NCBI GenBank assembly: GCA_036405495.1
Contig: DASWXL010000067.1
Location: 1-6,371, forward strand
Origin: DASWTL01 sp036405495
Lineage (GTDB): Bacteria > Bacteroidota > Bacteroidia > Sphingobacteriales > Sphingobacteriaceae
Direction of reading: 5' to 3'
Length of the DNA: 6,371 nt
Positions 5,739-6,371 of this stretch are shown piece after piece; the first letter of the stretch is position 1; every line of letters begins with the position of its first letter. Below the pieces are notes generated by a model. That model was not told where the DNA came from and made no database searches. It saw only the letters and a program-made list of their open reading frames with translations. The translations under genes were made by a program, and so were the position numbers.

Positions 5739-6371
5739 CTATTTCCAGAGTGCTTTTATTTTTTTGACCCAGACGCTTTCATTCTTCGTGCGCTCTTCCC
5801 CGATCAGATAACCGTATGGTTTTAGTGGTTCAATGTGATCACAAATGATCTTTACTATCCCCAGGAACGGAATAGCCAGCACCATGCCGGGTATTCCCCA
5901 GACCATTTCCGCAGCGACCAGTATCAGGATCGTGAACAGCGGATTGATATTCACTTTGGCGCCCACCACCAGGGGTTCAAGAACATACGTTTGCACAAAT
6001 TGAATGGTCAGATAAGTGACCAGCACTCCAATAGCCATTTGGGCGTTCCCGCCTTGCGACAGTACCATTAATAACGTCAGGGAAGTGCCGGTAAAATTGC
6101 CTACGAATGGTACGATCTCAAGCAATCCGCATAAAATGGCAAAAAAGAATGCGCTTTTGACGCCTACAACAGAGAAACCAATGCTGTATAGTATCCATAA
6201 TACTACGATCATCGATCCAAGTCCGATAAGATACTGTTGAGAGACCTGGCTGGCATCCCGGATTATTTTTTCGGTATTTCCACGTTCACCTTCCGGTACA
6301 AGCCGGACGATCGATTTCTTCAGTCTGCTCCGGAAATACATGAAGAGGAAAATGTAAACCAGAACAAGTAT
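5739..6371 (-). CDS. AI-2E family transporter (PerM/YdiK/YhhT-like), 5' end outside window
   Basis: Only the C-terminal 210 residues are present. The frame stays open through the window edge (ten hydrophobic residues precede the first in-window Met at 6339-6341), so that Met is almost certainly internal; full-length members are about 350 aa. After a basic cytoplasmic-looking loop (YFRSRLKKSIVRLVP) come transmembrane segments with the family's hallmarks: GLLEIVPFVGNFTG in the middle, and a C-terminal hairpin reading NPLFTILILVAAEMVWGIPGMVLAIPFLGIVKI, here paraphrased as NP-helix-WGIPGM-helix. The family is named for the E. coli autoinducer-2 exporter TqsA, but members also include transporters of other or unknown substrates, including Na+/H+ antiporters, so the substrate is unassigned. 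The cytoplasmic tail (EPLKPYGYLIGEERTK) is charged. The gene stops with TAG, and no terminator is seen in the 43 bases before the DUF72 gene. Confidence 0.9.
   Translation of the reverse strand: MLVLVYIFLFMYFRSRLKKSIVRLVPEGERGNTEKIIRDASQVSQQYLIGLGSMIVVLWILYSIGFSVVGVKSAFFFAILCGLLEIVPFVGNFTGTSLTLLMVLSQGGNAQMAIGVLVTYLTIQFVQTYVLEPLVVGAKVNINPLFTILILVAAEMVWGIPGMVLAIPFLGIVKIICDHIEPLKPYGYLIGEERTKNESVWVKKIKALWK

Noticed and set aside
6339..6341. ATG at 6341 as the true start of the AI-2E transporter
   Set aside because: The frame remains open and hydrophobic up to the window edge. The protein from this Met would lack the N-terminal third or more of the family, so it is an internal Met in a truncated gene.
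1..6371. Mobile element, CRISPR array, toxin-antitoxin or defence system
   Set aside because: I found no transposase, integrase, direct-repeat array, terminal inverted repeats or defence-type domain. All genes but one belong to recognisable chromosomal families.

Overview
The window looks like ordinary chromosomal DNA from a member of the Bacteroidota. Evidence for this is the short Ppx/GppA protein with Bacteroidota-like motifs, the Spy-like secreted protein, the general lack of strong Shine-Dalgarno sequences and the moderate G+C. Chitinophagales or Sphingobacteriales is my guess from general impression only. I see no tRNA, rRNA, CRISPR array, insertion sequence, integrase or phage gene, and no gene-free stretch longer than about 60 bases.

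The left third (1-1815) reads on the + strand. It holds a small secreted Spy/CpxP-like protein, a factor-independent terminator, a Maf nucleotide pyrophosphatase, a start-codon-proximal hairpin, and a polytopic membrane protein of unknown function that is rich in conserved-looking acidic and His residues. The right two thirds read on the - strand. In transcription order they are a 5'-truncated AI-2E-family transporter, a DUF72/YecE protein, an ABC-2 ATPase, its NatB-type permease, and a short exopolyphosphatase. The last three genes are packed 2-3 bases apart and are almost certainly one translationally coupled unit.

The two blocks converge, and the end of the membrane-protein gene overlaps the end of ppx by 59 bp with no terminator visible between them. 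The ABC pair should act together as an exporter of an unknown substrate. Ppx degrades polyphosphate and Maf removes non-canonical or excess nucleoside triphosphates, but the sequence shows no shared pathway for the whole window. The most unusual details are the TTG start of ppx, set in frame three bases after the permease amber stop, the hairpins abutting the maf and membrane-protein starts, the antisense gene overlap, and the uncharacterised membrane protein itself. I do not see a convincing new multi-gene system.
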